This document shows positions 1 through 10,600 of a DNA stretch of 64,000 nucleotides, piece by piece. The position numbers and the translations under genes were made by a program. The stretch spans positions 30,104,120 through 30,168,119 of the forward strand of contig OZ026520.1 of the NCBI GenBank assembly GCA_964019695.1. Reading direction: 5' to 3'. Position 1 is the stretch's first letter. Each line of letters starts with the position of its first letter. Source of the DNA: Loripinus fragilis. Taxonomy: Eukaryota; Mollusca; Bivalvia; Lucinida; Lucinidae. Under the pieces are notes generated by a model, which saw nothing but the letters and a program-made list of their open reading frames with translations, did no database searches and was not told where the DNA came from.

Positions 1-1620
1 ATAAAAGGTTTGAAGGAAGAATCGAAATGTAATATAAGTGACCCATCTCAGGTAATCGCAGCTGATGACTGCACCAATTCTCAAATCTTTATGATATAAA
101 GCAGAGCTTTGTAAATAAAAATGAACAATTTGAAAAGAATCTAAATTCAATTTCTCATTTTAAGACACATACTGATTACTCATAAATTATAGAGGTTCTT
201 TCTGCTGCAATTGAAAATTAAAACCCCAATAATCTTATGGGTTTGATGGAATTAAAAACGATATGATGACCCAAACTTGCCTGAAAACTATAGAGGCATT
301 ACAGTAATGCAGTAATTACAGTAACACTAGGTAACAGAAATGTTTAGATACAAGTAAGACGATAAATCATTGCTAGATAGGTGTACAACCAAACGCTAGG
401 ACTGTGGATCATATGTTCATCTTACGAACCTTAATAGAAAAGTATACAAATAACAGATCGAAACATATACAAATAAAAGATCGAAATTGTATGTTTGTTT
501 TGTTGATTCAAAAGGCATTTGACTCTGATTTACATTCTGCCTACATGATGCATTGATAAGTTAGGGGTCTTTCATGCAAACCAAACATCTATGTGTCTTG
601 ATCCACATCTTGATCCACATCTGAACTAAGGGTGAGGTTAGTACACCATTAAACCGGTTTTAGCCCTCCAGTAAAATATTTTACTGATCGTTCCAAGGCG
701 GTGCTTCTTTTGTGGACCATTTATGTTATTTCTTTGTCTTGTTATGCTTTCACGCACGTCTGTTTGTCGATGCCTTGTGGTCACCTGCTGGGAAAGGGCT
801 GACCTCTTGGCTCTCGTTTGTGATGTCTAATTGTGACGTTGTCACTTTCCCATTGGTATCCTGGTCAGGTGTGGTGATTGGTTGTATCGATTCCTGATCT
901 TTGCCCTCTTTCTTACTTTGTTATATAAATTAGCAAAACTAGATATAAATGGTCCTTTTCAATACATATAAATTATTCAACATACTGTGTATCAAGACAA
1001 TATTATTTGTTCGCATACAAGTTAAGTTGACACATTTTTTCAAACCTAAACTTGGTGTCCAGCAAGGGATAATATAAACCCCAATTTTCCATTTTTTTTA
1101 TAAATGACCTGTCAGATACTTTTGATAAAGGAGATGATCAAGTCCAGCTAGACAATAATTTCATCAGTTCATTGCTGTATGCAGATGGTCTCATGTTATT
1201 ATCAACTTCTAAATGTGGACTTCAGGGATGTATTGGCAAACTAGCTTCATATAGTGAAGATAATTGTTTAATTGTCAACTTTAAGAAAACAAAAAGTGTT
1301 GTCATTTGTAAAAGTGGTAAATTATCAAAATAATTGTTTATTTTAATGGCACAAAAATACAAAATGACTAAAAAGGCAGACTTTACCCTCGAACATTTAT
1401 TTGAAAACTTTTTATGTGATAGATCTACAAATCTAGCCGTATTGAGTGAATTAGGGAGATATCCATTGTCTATCGAAGTATTTCAAACACATGTAACTTT
1501 TTGCAGAGACTGATAACTACTAATTTAGTGTTATTACAAGGTGCATATACAGAAAGTAGACTGATGGCAAGTCGTGATAAAATGAGTTTGTGACATGTGT
1601 TGAATTTATATTAAAAGTAA
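1..1620 (+). pseudogene. Degenerate L2/CR1-like LINE reverse transcriptase
   Basis: Broken reading frames on the plus strand still spell reverse-transcriptase blocks. A PNLPENYRGIT-like block is near 270-305, a TVDHMFILRTLIEKY-like block near 400-445, a VCFVDSKG-F block (box A region) near 490-525, and FINDLSDTFDKGDDQ near 1097-1140. The catalytic box at about 1170-1200 reads YADGLMLLST, so the second catalytic Asp is Gly. A thumb-like ELGRYPL block is near 1448. Many stops and frameshifts rule out activity. The frame stops near 540 and resumes near 920, which suggests a secondary insertion. I infer an L2/CR1-type LINE of the kind common in molluscs; the exact clade is uncertain. Confidence 0.75.
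540..925 (+). repeat. Dispersed repeat inserted in the LINE remnant, copy 1
   Basis: This stretch interrupts the surrounding reverse-transcriptase remnant. Its last part (about 818-922) recurs near 12772-12876 with most bases conserved, including the run TGTATCGATTCCTGATCTTT in both. One frame here reads a 61-residue peptide (712-897) with DALWSPAGKGLTSWLSF, but copy 2 does not keep the frame open. I do not recognise an element class and do not call it a gene. Confidence 0.55.
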
Positions 1621-1863
1621 AGTAAGTGTGTATGATCAGGAAATACCACAATCACATACTGCAGACCAACCCTCGGCACCGCGAGGAAGAGCCATAAAAG
1701 ATTTACAGTAACAAGATATCCAAAAGGCAATTACAGCAACCAGCTCTCTCTTCCTCATCAAGGTGATTGCAAAACTAGAAAGGACACAAAGTAATGAATA
1801 ACAAAACAAAGACCAACACAGAACCCCAACAAACGATGGGAGGTGCATAAATAATAGTTCAAC
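1621..1863. other. Left flank of the full-length LINE
   Basis: Unremarkable AT-rich sequence between the old LINE remnant and the insertion site of the 6-kb element. An open minus-strand frame crosses the insertion boundary at 1877 and shows no recognisable domain, so I treat it as chance. Confidence 0.4.
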
Positions 1864-1877
1864 AACAATAGAACCAC
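1864..1877 (+). repeat. Target-site duplication, left copy
   Basis: The 14-mer AACAATAGAACCAC occurs here and again at 7854-7867 directly after the AAAC tail. The first AAC could be shared with the tail, so the strict duplication is 11-14 bp. It sets the element's 5' end at about 1878. Confidence 0.85.
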
Positions 1878-2452
1878 CCTGGAGTGACTCTACCACCTTG
1901 CCGTGGTCTCTGGGGCACACTTCACATTTGGGGACGATATTGACTGTAATACTTGTCCCCATCCGGGAGTGCAAAGAGTAGAGTCCCACTTGTTCACCGT
2001 GGGTGGCTTTCTCGGTAACTCGAAGGGGATGGCCTGGAAGACTGAGAGCATGCAGAATATGGGCGTATAAAATTCTGTATGACTCAACACGTCTCTTTGG
2101 CCTCTTTGACGGGGTAGACCCGAGGGGAAACACGGCCCAGTGTTTCTAATCGGTCTTGTCATGCTAAGCCCCAGGAAGCTGAAAAAGTAAAAAAAATACT
2201 TCTTATATCTTCGTTCTATAGTATCGTTCTGATGCCAACCACGTGTCCATTATCTTATATATTCTTTCTTTTATAAAATATTCCTGGAAGGCAGTGGCTT
2301 AACGGGTCAATTGCGCAGATTTTATTTGTGCAAGTATAACTTCTATGTAACCCTAGCACTGGAGGTCGGAAAACCACTCCATTAAAGTGCTCCCTTGTTG
2401 GACTCCACGGTGGGTGGGGAGCATGGAGGCTGAATCTTAAAACCAAACACAC
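1878..2452 (+). promoter_or_regulatory. 5' UTR / presumed internal promoter of the retrotransposon
   Basis: Leader between the target-site duplication and the first ORF1 ATG. Elements of this type carry their promoter inside the transcribed leader, so the promoter should be here. I see no diagnostic motif. Short open frames on the minus strand (1890-2162, 2255-2479) have no domain and look like chance. Confidence 0.5.
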
Positions 2453-3777
2453 ATGGCTACAAAATCTAGAAAACGCCACGCACCGATTACAGACACAGAT
2501 TCTGATGAATCATTAACAGCTTCTCAATCTCAATCTAAGTCTTCTGTACCAAAGAAACCTTATGTACCTAGATTTCTAATCATTCATTCAGAAGTAGAGG
2601 GAAGGATATTTCTCTTCTTTCTCCTTTTCTGATAGAAAAAGCAATCATGAGTATAGCAGGTGAGCCTAAGAGCATCAAAAACTTACGATCTTGTGATTTA
2701 CTAATACAGTGTACAAAACAACCCCATGAAACAAATCTTCTGAAAATGAAAACATTTTGTGGATTGAAATGTACTGTAACACCCCATAGATCCTTGAACA
2801 CATCAAAGGGTATTGTTCGCTGCCCTGCCTTAAGCAAGCAGAGCTGCGAACATATTCTTGAGTTCATGGGTGAACAAGGTGTTACAGATGTACGTAGAAT
2901 TAATGTTCACCGTGATGGAGCACTCAAACCAACCAACACTTTTGTTTTTACTTTCGACTCACCAGTTCTACCAGCAAATGTCAAAATAGGCTTTATTCAG
3001 GCAAAAGTTGACGTGTATATCCCAAATCCACTTAGATGTTATAAATGTCAAGTATTTGGCCACCACGAAAATAAGTGTGGCAGACAAGCGATATGCGTCA
3101 ACTGCAGTATGCCTGAACATTGCGCATCTGGCCAGTGTCAAAGACCTGCCAAGTGTGCCAACTGCTCAGGTGATCATTCTGCTAACTCAAAAGATTGCCC
3201 ACAATGGGAGAAAGAGAGAAAAATCCTTAAAATAAAATGTGAAAATAACTTGTCATTTCCAGAAGCTCGTAAGCAATTCGAACAATTTTACCAAGCTAGG
3301 ACATATGCAAGTGCTGTAAAACCAGGCACTTGCAACAAATCTACAGAAACTCATAACAACAGCACGCAGACGGACGACAGTTTTACAGAATATTTAAAAA
3401 AACAAACACAAGAAAAACAACAAGAACCCTCTAAAGGAAAACCCCAAGAAAAGGGTAATCCATCTCGTCCAGGGCAAACCCTTAAGCCAGCAACCCTGGA
3501 GATGATTAGGAAAGATGAAGAGAAGAAGAAAAAAGAAGAGAAAGACAAACTCAAAAAACAACAAAAAGATGAAAGACGACAACAATATATCAAAGAAAAA
3601 GCACAGAAAGATAAAGAAGAAGCTGAAAAAGCAATACTAGCTCAGAAGAATCCATTTTCTGTGTTTAAAAAGGATGATGAGGAAGATGACATGGACGATG
3701 ATTCTGTGGTTTTCACAGACATTTCCTCCAGTGATCACCTCCCTAAAGGCACACTTTCACGATTACCAACAACTTAA
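2453..3777 (+). pseudogene. Retrotransposon ORF1, nucleic-acid-binding protein, frameshifted
   Basis: The natural start appears to be the ATG at 2453, which opens a basic Ser/Thr-rich N-terminus (MATKSRKRHAP). That frame hits a stop near 2630. The rest continues in another frame, open from ATG 2647 to TAA 3777 (376 residues). The switch fits loss of one base near 2600. Residues 131-192 of the open part hold three Cys/His zinc knuckles, starting with CYKC-x4-H-x4-C, which bind the element RNA. The C-terminal third is Lys/Glu/Gln-rich and probably coiled coil, ending in an acidic stretch. The stop is 3 nt before the ORF2 ATG, so ORF2 is probably translated by reinitiation. A shorter protein starting at 2647 is possible. 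Confidence 0.85.
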
Positions 3778-3780
3778 ACA

Positions 3781-6700
3781 ATGGAAGGTGTCAATCTAAC
3801 CATTATTTTAGTATCTCTTTTAATATTATTTTCAAGTATGGATTTTAAACATAAAATTATTCAATGGAATTGTCGAGGTTTGAAACCTAATTTTAATGAA
3901 GTATCTCTATTGATTTCCGAATATAATCCATCTGTATTTTGTTTTCAAGAGACATTTCTTAAACCAGATGATAACATCTCATTAAAAGGTTTTAATATAT
4001 ATAACTATGTTCATACTGATTGTCTGAGGCCCTCTGGTGGTGCCTCGGTGTTTGTAAAATCATCTTTCCCACAAAGAAAGATTGATTTACAAACAGAACT
4101 ACAAGCAACTGCAGTATCTGTCACTCTTGACAAAGAAATAACCATATGTTCTGTATATATTCCCCCATCATTTTCTCTTAATTCTCAACACCTGGACAGT
4201 TTACTACAACAACTTCCTTCTCCTTATATCATATTAGGTGACTTCAATGGTCACAATATCCTCTGGGGTGGTAAAAACAATGATTCCAGAGGTGAGCTTA
4301 TCGAAAATTTCTTAACAAAAAATGATATATGTATTATGAATGATAAATCATACACTTATCTTTCTACAAGTGCAAAGTCCTTTTCCTCTATTGATCTTTC
4401 CTTCTGTCACCCATCACTCTTTCTTGATTATAATTGGTCTGTGAGTAAAGACCAACATAATAGTGATCACTTCCCTATCATCATTGAACAGAACACTTTT
4501 TCCACTGAGGACCACAATCCAAAGTGGAAATTAAATAGAGCCAACTGGGATCTATTTAATACTCTATGCACTGGTAAATTAATACCAGAAAACTTCAAAG
4601 AATCTTCTGATCCCATATCTGACTTTACTTCTTCTCTTATAGAAATATCTAAAGAATGTATTCCTCAAACCTCGACAAATCCAACTAAAAGTAATCCATG
4701 GTACAACGACGACTGTAAAGAGGCAATTAAACAACGTAAACAAGCTCTATCTAAATTCAAAAAATCTCCAAATTCCAACAACTTGAATGACGTTAAAGTA
4801 TTTAGAGCTAAAGCCCGCAGAACAATTAAACTTTCGAAACGTAAGTCATGGAGATCTTATGTTTCGAAAATCAATCATAAAACACCTATTAAAAAGGTTT
4901 GGGATATGATAAGAAAAATCTCTGGAAAAAACAAATCCCCCAGTTACACACATTTAAACATGGTGGGTACTGACAGCAAAGCAACTTCAAAAACAGACAT
5001 TGCTGACACTTTAGGAGAAACTTTTTGTCACAATTCATCATCATTCAAGTACTCTGAATCCTTCAGAAAGATTAAAACTGAACAAGAGAAAATTAAATTG
5101 AATTTTAAATCACAAAATAATGAAATTTATAACAAAGATTTTAATTTAGATGAATTAGTTGAAGCTATTCAACTATCACATGACTCAGTAAAGGGTCCTG
5201 ACGAGATCCACTATCAAATGCTTAAACATCTCCCAGAGAATTCTCTCGAAACCCTTTTGAATATATTTAATTACATTTGGACTACTGGTAAATTTCCAGA
5301 AGATTGGACCTTAGCAACCATAATCCCAATTCCCAAACCTGGGAAAGATCCTGCGGAACCTAATAATTATAGACCTATAGCTTTAACAAGTTGTCTATGT
5401 AAAACACTTGAAAGAATGATAAATAAAAGACTTACTTGGTTTTTAGAATCCAATAATCATATATCGCGGTTTCAGTCTGGTTTCAGATCTGACCGCAGTA
5501 CAACTGATAATTTAGTTAGATTGGAAACCTTCATACGTGATGCCTTTATTAAAAAGGAACATGTAGTTGCTGTGTTTTTTGATTTGGAAAAAGCTTATGA
5601 TACCACGTGGAGATATGGCATTTTAAAAGATATCCACAAACTAGGATTAAGAGGTAGACTTCCTACATTCATTGAAAACTTCCTTGCAGACCGCGCCATG
5701 CAAGTCCGAGTTGGCTCCTCTCTGTCTGACTATTATGACCAGGAGCAAGGTGTACCTCAAGGGGGTGTGCTATCTACAACACTTTTTAGTATCAAAATTA
5801 ATGATATTGTGAAATGTTTAGGTAATCTTACTGATTGCTCATTATACGTTGACGACTTCTGTATCTGTTATCGTTCGAAAAGCATGGCAACAATTGAACG
5901 TCAACTACAACAAAATTTGAATAAGATTGAAAATTGGGCAACAAGCAATGGCTTTAAGTTTTCCAAATCAAAAACACAGTGTGTACATTTCTGTCAGTTG
6001 CGCAAGCAACATGATGATCCAATTTTACATTTATATGGATCACCTATTCCAGTTGTTGAGGAATCTAAATTCCTTGGCATTTTATTTGATAGAAAACTCA
6101 GTTTTATACCCCATATTAAATATCTCAAAGCTAAATGTTTAAAAGCATTGAATCTTTTAAAAGTGCTTTCCCATACTTCTTGGGGTGCAGACCGAACTAC
6201 ACTTCTAAAGCTGTATCGGTCTCTAGTCCGGTCAAAATTAGACTATGGCTGTATCATATATGGCTCTGCACGAAAATCATATCTTCAAATGCTTGATCCT
6301 ATACATAACCAAGGACTTAGATTAGCTTTAGGGGCTTTTAGAACTTCTCCTGTTGCTAGTCTCTATGTGGAAGCAGATGAACCATCACTATATTCACGAA
6401 GAGAGAAACTCTCTTTGCAATATGCTATAAGACTTGCTGCTAACCCATCAAATCCTGCTTATGAAGTTACATTCCCACCAAATTATGTTAATTTGTATGA
6501 ACAAAAACCTAAAGCTATTAAATCATTTGGCATCAGAATTTCACCACTTTTAGAATCTGCCAATATCAAACCACAAAATATTGAAAAACATTTTACACCA
6601 AATATTCCAGCTTGGTGCATGAAACTACAAGAAATACTTTTTGATTTACATTCCGGGAAAAAATCTGAATCAAATCCACACATATTAAAAGATGATTTCA

Positions 6701-7530
6701 GAAAAATGCAAAGTCGTTATAAGAATTACCAACAAATTTATACTGATGGGTCAAAGGAAGACTCAAAGGTTGGTTGTGCTGTTATATCAGACAACCATAG
6801 TAATATGCAACGTATACCTGACGATTCATCAATTTTCACTGCTGAAGCCAAAGCAGTTGATCTAGCTTTAGATTTCATTAGCACTTGTGATGCAAACAAT
6901 AAATTTATTATATTTTCTGACTCGCTCTCTGTATTGAAAGCAATGAACCATACCAGTTCAAAGAATCCACAGATTCAGAAACTTTTAGAAAAATGTCATG
7001 AGCTTTTAACTTATAAAGAAATTGTTCTCTGTTGGATTCCTAGTCATATAGGTATCCAAGGGAATGAGATGGTAGATAAGCAAGCAAAAACATCGCTTTC
7101 ATTAGAACCAACTTCTTTTAAAATTCCATTTTCCAATTTTAAGCCCTCTATCAATAAATATATCTTGGAAGAATGGCAAACTTCATGGAATAGCAGCATT
7201 GGTAATAAACTTCTTGACATCAAACCAACTATTGGTGAATATCAATCGGTTGTTCGAAACATTAGAAGAGAAGAAGTAGTATTAGCTCGACTCCGCTTAG
7301 GTCATACAAGAGTCACTCATTCATACTTACTACAAGGTGAAGAGCATCCTCAATGTGTTGGTTGCGACGCACCTTTCACTGTACGTCACTTCCTTTTGGA
7401 ATGTGGCGATTTTGCACAAGTAAGAAATAATTGCTTCCATGTTAATAACATGAAAGAATTATTTCAAGATATACATATTGATAGTATTATGACATTTTTA
7501 AGACAAATAAATCTTTTTAACAAAATCTAA
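3781..7530 (+). CDS. Retrotransposon ORF2: endonuclease, reverse transcriptase, RNase H
   Basis: Open for 1249 codons. Residues 20-240 form an APE-like endonuclease, with Asn30 (QWNC), Glu57 (QET), Asp154/Asn156 (GDFNGHN) and Asp229-His230 (SDH). It nicks the target site. The reverse transcriptase spans about 480-790: box A has Asp601 (FFDLEKAYD), box B reads QGVPQGGVLS, and box C is YVDD with Asp691/Asp692. RNase H spans about 985-1105 with the full quartet Asp989 (YTDGS), Glu1022 (AEAKA), Asp1047 (FSDS) and Asp1099 (NEMVDKQA). A Cys/His stretch (CVGCDAPFTVRHFLLEC) near 1195 is typical of the C-terminus. An alternative start is Met20 (3838), directly before the endonuclease. All catalytic residues are present, so the protein may be functional. 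Confidence 0.95.
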   Translation: MEGVNLTIILVSLLILFSSMDFKHKIIQWNCRGLKPNFNEVSLLISEYNPSVFCFQETFLKPDDNISLKGFNIYNYVHTDCLRPSGGASVFVKSSFPQRKIDLQTELQATAVSVTLDKEITICSVYIPPSFSLNSQHLDSLLQQLPSPYIILGDFNGHNILWGGKNNDSRGELIENFLTKNDICIMNDKSYTYLSTSAKSFSSIDLSFCHPSLFLDYNWSVSKDQHNSDHFPIIIEQNTFSTEDHNPKWKLNRANWDLFNTLCTGKLIPENFKESSDPISDFTSSLIEISKECIPQTSTNPTKSNPWYNDDCKEAIKQRKQALSKFKKSPNSNNLNDVKVFRAKARRTIKLSKRKSWRSYVSKINHKTPIKKVWDMIRKISGKNKSPSYTHLNMVGTDSKATSKTDIADTLGETFCHNSSSFKYSESFRKIKTEQEKIKLNFKSQNNEIYNKDFNLDELVEAIQLSHDSVKGPDEIHYQMLKHLPENSLETLLNIFNYIWTTGKFPEDWTLATIIPIPKPGKDPAEPNNYRPIALTSCLCKTLERMINKRLTWFLESNNHISRFQSGFRSDRSTTDNLVRLETFIRDAFIKKEHVVAVFFDLEKAYDTTWRYGILKDIHKLGLRGRLPTFIENFLADRAMQVRVGSSLSDYYDQEQGVPQGGVLSTTLFSIKINDIVKCLGNLTDCSLYVDDFCICYRSKSMATIERQLQQNLNKIENWATSNGFKFSKSKTQCVHFCQLRKQHDDPILHLYGSPIPVVEESKFLGILFDRKLSFIPHIKYLKAKCLKALNLLKVLSHTSWGADRTTLLKLYRSLVRSKLDYGCIIYGSARKSYLQMLDPIHNQGLRLALGAFRTSPVASLYVEADEPSLYSRREKLSLQYAIRLAANPSNPAYEVTFPPNYVNLYEQKPKAIKSFGIRISPLLESANIKPQNIEKHFTPNIPAWCMKLQEILFDLHSGKKSESNPHILKDDFRKMQSRYKNYQQIYTDGSKEDSKVGCAVISDNHSNMQRIPDDSSIFTAEAKAVDLALDFISTCDANNKFIIFSDSLSVLKAMNHTSSKNPQIQKLLEKCHELLTYKEIVLCWIPSHIGIQGNEMVDKQAKTSLSLEPTSFKIPFSNFKPSINKYILEEWQTSWNSSIGNKLLDIKPTIGEYQSVVRNIRREEVVLARLRLGHTRVTHSYLLQGEEHPQCVGCDAPFTVRHFLLECGDFAQVRNNCFHVNNMKELFQDIHIDSIMTFLRQINLFNKI

Positions 7531-7853
7531 TTGCTGTTTTTAAAATCATGTTTTGTTTTACATTTGTATCAGACCATAATACAGATTATATTATGTTGTA
7601 TTCTGTTCAGTTAAAGAACATGTACAGTTATCTGAATAGCTCTTTGAAACTGTCAGATATTGTACGTGGTCTCTCCTGTCAACAATCGTATTGCAACTTA
7701 TTTTCATAAAACAAACTCATCATCACCATTCCTTTTATTTTATCTTATAAATTTTTAACTTTTTCCATCCTCATCATGTTTAGTTAATACCGTCTGACGC
7801 TAATGACCCACAAGGGTTGATGCGTCGTTAAGCACCAAACAAACAAACAAACA
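7531..7853 (+). other. Retrotransposon 3' UTR and AAAC tail
   Basis: Short trailer after the ORF2 stop. It ends in ACCCACAAGGGTTGATGCGT and then a CAAA/AAAC repeat (about 7834-7856), which runs into the right target-site duplication. Confidence 0.85.
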
Positions 7854-7867
7854 AACAATAGAACCAC
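7854..7867 (+). repeat. Target-site duplication, right copy
   Basis: AACAATAGAACCAC, identical to 1864-1877. It follows the AAAC tail directly, as expected for target-primed insertion. Confidence 0.85.
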
Positions 7868-8168
7868 GGTTTTAAAACGGACAGCAGCCTAAGCTACCGG
7901 GGGTGGGGGAGGCTTAAATGCATTTTACTGTCGCCAAATCTTCGCCCTAGGCTCTGATGTTGTTAAACATTTTTAGTTTGCATGGAGGCTTCCTTACTTT
8001 TGCGATGAATAATCACAGAGAAACAATCTAATCAAATTAACACACTATGATGAAACAAAGAAAATAGCTCATGACTCACAGATAGTCAAAACTGAAGAAA
8101 ACCTCAAGTTGAGCTACGGTGGGACCAGCCAAAGACAAGCATTATGCACCAACCAACATATTAAAGCT
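7868..8168. other. Spacer between retroelements
   Basis: Right flank of the 6-kb LINE up to the end of the minus-strand reverse transcriptase remnant. It has one short G-rich run near 7899-7911 and nothing else I can name. Confidence 0.4.
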
Positions 8169-10200
8169 TTACGTCAGGGCCGTCATTGAGTATGAGCCTT
8201 GACCCATCGTCGTGCAATTAAAGAGGAAACAATAGCTATAAACTGTGATTGGGTTTACAACCAGGCATGCAGACTGTCGCATGATATCCATGTTGTATCC
8301 CACTATTTTATAACGTTTAATTATCTTTTTAAATCGATCACTTAAACTAGGCTTTCCAACACTTATTTTAAATCTATACACTAAATCACCATAAAATACA
8401 GGTTCTGATATGCCTTGTTGCAGAAGAGGTTTTAAACAAATATTATATTTAACAATCAGCTCTGAGTGGCTGTAATAAAATTTAGAAAAAGTTTTATGAC
8501 GATTATGGTACCCATAATGTTTTGATAACTTAGAAGTCAAATATTTGTTTCCCACTCTTTTATAACGTTTAATTATCTTTTTAAATTGATCACTTAAACT
8601 AGGCTTTCCAACAATTATTTTAAATCTATACACTAAATCACCATAAAATACAGGTTCTGATATGCCTTGTTGCAGAAGAGGTTTTAAACAAATATTATAT
8701 TTAACAATCAGCTCTGAGTGGCTGTAATAAAATTTAGAAAAAGTTTTACGACGATTATGGTACCCATAATGTTTTGATAACTTGGAAGTCAAATATTTGT
8801 TTCTGTCGTTGGAGTCATCAACATTAGAACATACTCTCGCAAAACTAATAAGTTGCAAAATGTATACACCATAGGAAGGGGAGCGAGGAACATCTCCATC
8901 AAGAAATGGAAAATTAACTATTTCAAAATAATGTTGTCCCGTTTATCATAAATTTTAGATGAAACTATGCCATTCGTTATGGACAAGTCCAAGTCAAGAA
9001 AGGGGGCTACAGTATCTGAGGAATTTGCCTTATCGAACTGAAGTGCAGTGGGGTATATCTGACTTACCATTTGTTCAAAATAAGGATTATCAATATTAAG
9101 CAAGTCATCTAGATATCTTGAGGTACAGTTAAATGCTTCAACAACGTCTGCTTGATTATTGTCAATAAGAGGCAACATGAAGTATCTCTAATAACAAAAC
9201 AAAACAAATCTGTAACAAGAGGAGCACAATTAGTACCCATAGTAATACCTACGATTTGTCTATACATTTTGAGCCAAATCTTATAAATATATTGACAATG
9301 GATAAGATAATGGAGAGTGTCATAAACTTTCTGACATGACCACAATTTAATTTTTTATGTTGTTCAGAAGTAATAAAAAAATGTGCACATTTCATTACGA
9401 GCCAAATAAAGTGAGCCCTCTCTGTTAAAAGTTTGTTCAATAAATTCAGTTAATTTTTCTTTGATTAGATTATGAGGCAATGCAGTATAGAGAGTAGAGA
9501 AAGCGTATGTATACACACTAGATGCTAGAAAACCTTTAAATTTTATTTTTGTAAGAATCTCACCTGAGTTTTAAATAGACCAAAATAAGTTTTTACCATT
9601 CCTCTAAAAACTGTTTCACAATATTTTATAACATGGTATTTAATCGCAGTAAGGCAAGAAGTCAAAATTATAGACAACTCAATAGTAGTACATGAGCTAG
9701 AGATAGCCAATAAAACGTGACTTTTAGGGTCTTTTACGAAGTTTAGGTAACCAGTATAAAGTAGAAAGCATGCTATGATCCTCATCAACAAATACACCAA
9801 ACTTAGTAGCCATATTGCATCGAAGTCTATCAACGACAGACCACTCATAGAGCAAATTATGTTCATAGGTCTTAGCAATGCTAAGTTCTTGCTTTATGGT
9901 GTTACTGTAGTATATTGTTCAAATGTTGTTAGCAGCCTTATCTGCAAGCGCTAAAAGAAACTTTCTATGGAATTCCTGGACCCCTTTCTTCAAATTTCTA
10001 AAAGTGAATTTAGGTTTAGGTGGAAGAAGATCTAAATTATTGCATTGAATGAAATTTATAATATCAATAATTTTAAAAATATTTAATTCCCAAGTATTTA
10101 AAGCATTAGATTAAACATGCTCTCGCTTGAATCGTCGATTACAACATTCTTGTAAGGAGCAGTTTCTTCACGACATTTGTTGAAGTCTATAGTCAGGGCC
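8169..10200 (-). pseudogene. Decayed reverse transcriptase, probably Penelope-like
   Basis: Read on the minus strand from about 10200 down. A block near 10190-10110 reads DFNKCREE then VVIDDSS. A degraded WSCQKVYD block is near 9345. Box B reads GITMGTNCAPLVTDLF near 9250-9200. The catalytic box SRYLDDLLNIDNPYF is at about 9120-9080, followed by FLDLDLSITNGIVSSKIYDKRD and a C-terminal region to the stop at 8169. Frameshifts near 9340, 9190 and 8925 and several stops make it inactive. The C-terminal part contains a tandem 252-bp duplication. I recognise this as a reverse transcriptase family widespread in invertebrate genomes. I believe it is Penelope-like but cannot prove it. A separate piece of the family's N-terminus is at 15246-15482. 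Confidence 0.75.
8299..8802 (-). repeat. 252-bp direct tandem duplication inside the reverse transcriptase remnant
   Basis: Two nearly identical units, 8299-8550 and 8551-8802. 252 bp is 84 codons, so the duplication keeps the frame: the block NKYLTSKLSKHYGYH through FKKIIKRYK appears twice. Only a handful of bases differ (for example ATCGATC versus ATTGATC near 8335/8587), so the event is recent relative to the decay of the rest. Confidence 0.93.
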
Positions 10201-10335
10201 CTTAGGGACAAAAAATGGGTCACGTGCGAATTGTGTGCCAATTTATGGTGACCTATATTAAAACCTTTAGTGGAGTCTTACCTTTAATTTAAAGGTGGTC
10301 ACCCATCTCAAATCCGCGTCTGAGGCTAGTTATGA
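10190..10335 (+). repeat. Dispersed repeat, copy 1 (pairs with 15180-15345)
   Basis: Begins AGTCAGGGCCCTTAGGGAC and carries GTGCGAAT..GTG..GCCAATTTATGGTGACC, then GGTCACCCATCT and GACGTCATAA. The reverse complement of 15180-15345 has the same landmarks in the same order. Both copies lie beside pieces of the same reverse transcriptase family but in opposite relation to it, so this is probably a separate element. Confidence 0.55.
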
Positions 10336-10600
10336 CGTCATAAATATGGCGACCATAATAAGAAACTGCCCGTTAATAAAAGCTATAGTTTGTGTTGGTA
10401 TGGTCATATTTATCCAACACGAACGCCTTTTTTAACATAAAATCAATTATTTTAGTCATATGATGGTTACATCAATGCTTTACCTAAGTTTGACAATGAA
10501 TTATTTATAGATAACTATATTTTGCATGCAAAATAACGTAGATTTCCTATAAATACCCAGCTTATCGGGCCACCTTTAGACTGATGGCTGAGAATGTATT
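10336..10600. other. Spacer
   Basis: AT-rich sequence with no open frame or repeat I can recognise. Confidence 0.4.

Larger units (their letters stand above)
1878..7853 (+). mobile_element. Near full-length I/Nimb-like non-LTR retrotransposon
   Basis: About 5.98 kb bounded by a target-site duplication, in the order 5' UTR, ORF1 (zinc knuckles), ORF2 (endonuclease, reverse transcriptase, RNase H), short 3' UTR and (AAAC)n tail. A C-terminal RNase H places it in the I superfamily of non-LTR elements (I, Nimb, Ingi and relatives). It inserts by target-primed reverse transcription, which explains the duplication and the simple-repeat tail. ORF2 is fully open over 1249 codons and the duplication is intact, so the insertion is recent. 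The one clear defect is a frameshift early in ORF1. Confidence 0.93.

Noticed and set aside
1636..2133. 165-codon minus-strand open frame
   Set aside because: It straddles the LINE insertion boundary at 1877 and is antisense to the element's leader.
3351..3593. Phe/Ser-rich minus-strand frames
   Set aside because: Antisense shadow of the Lys/Glu-rich ORF1 coiled-coil region.
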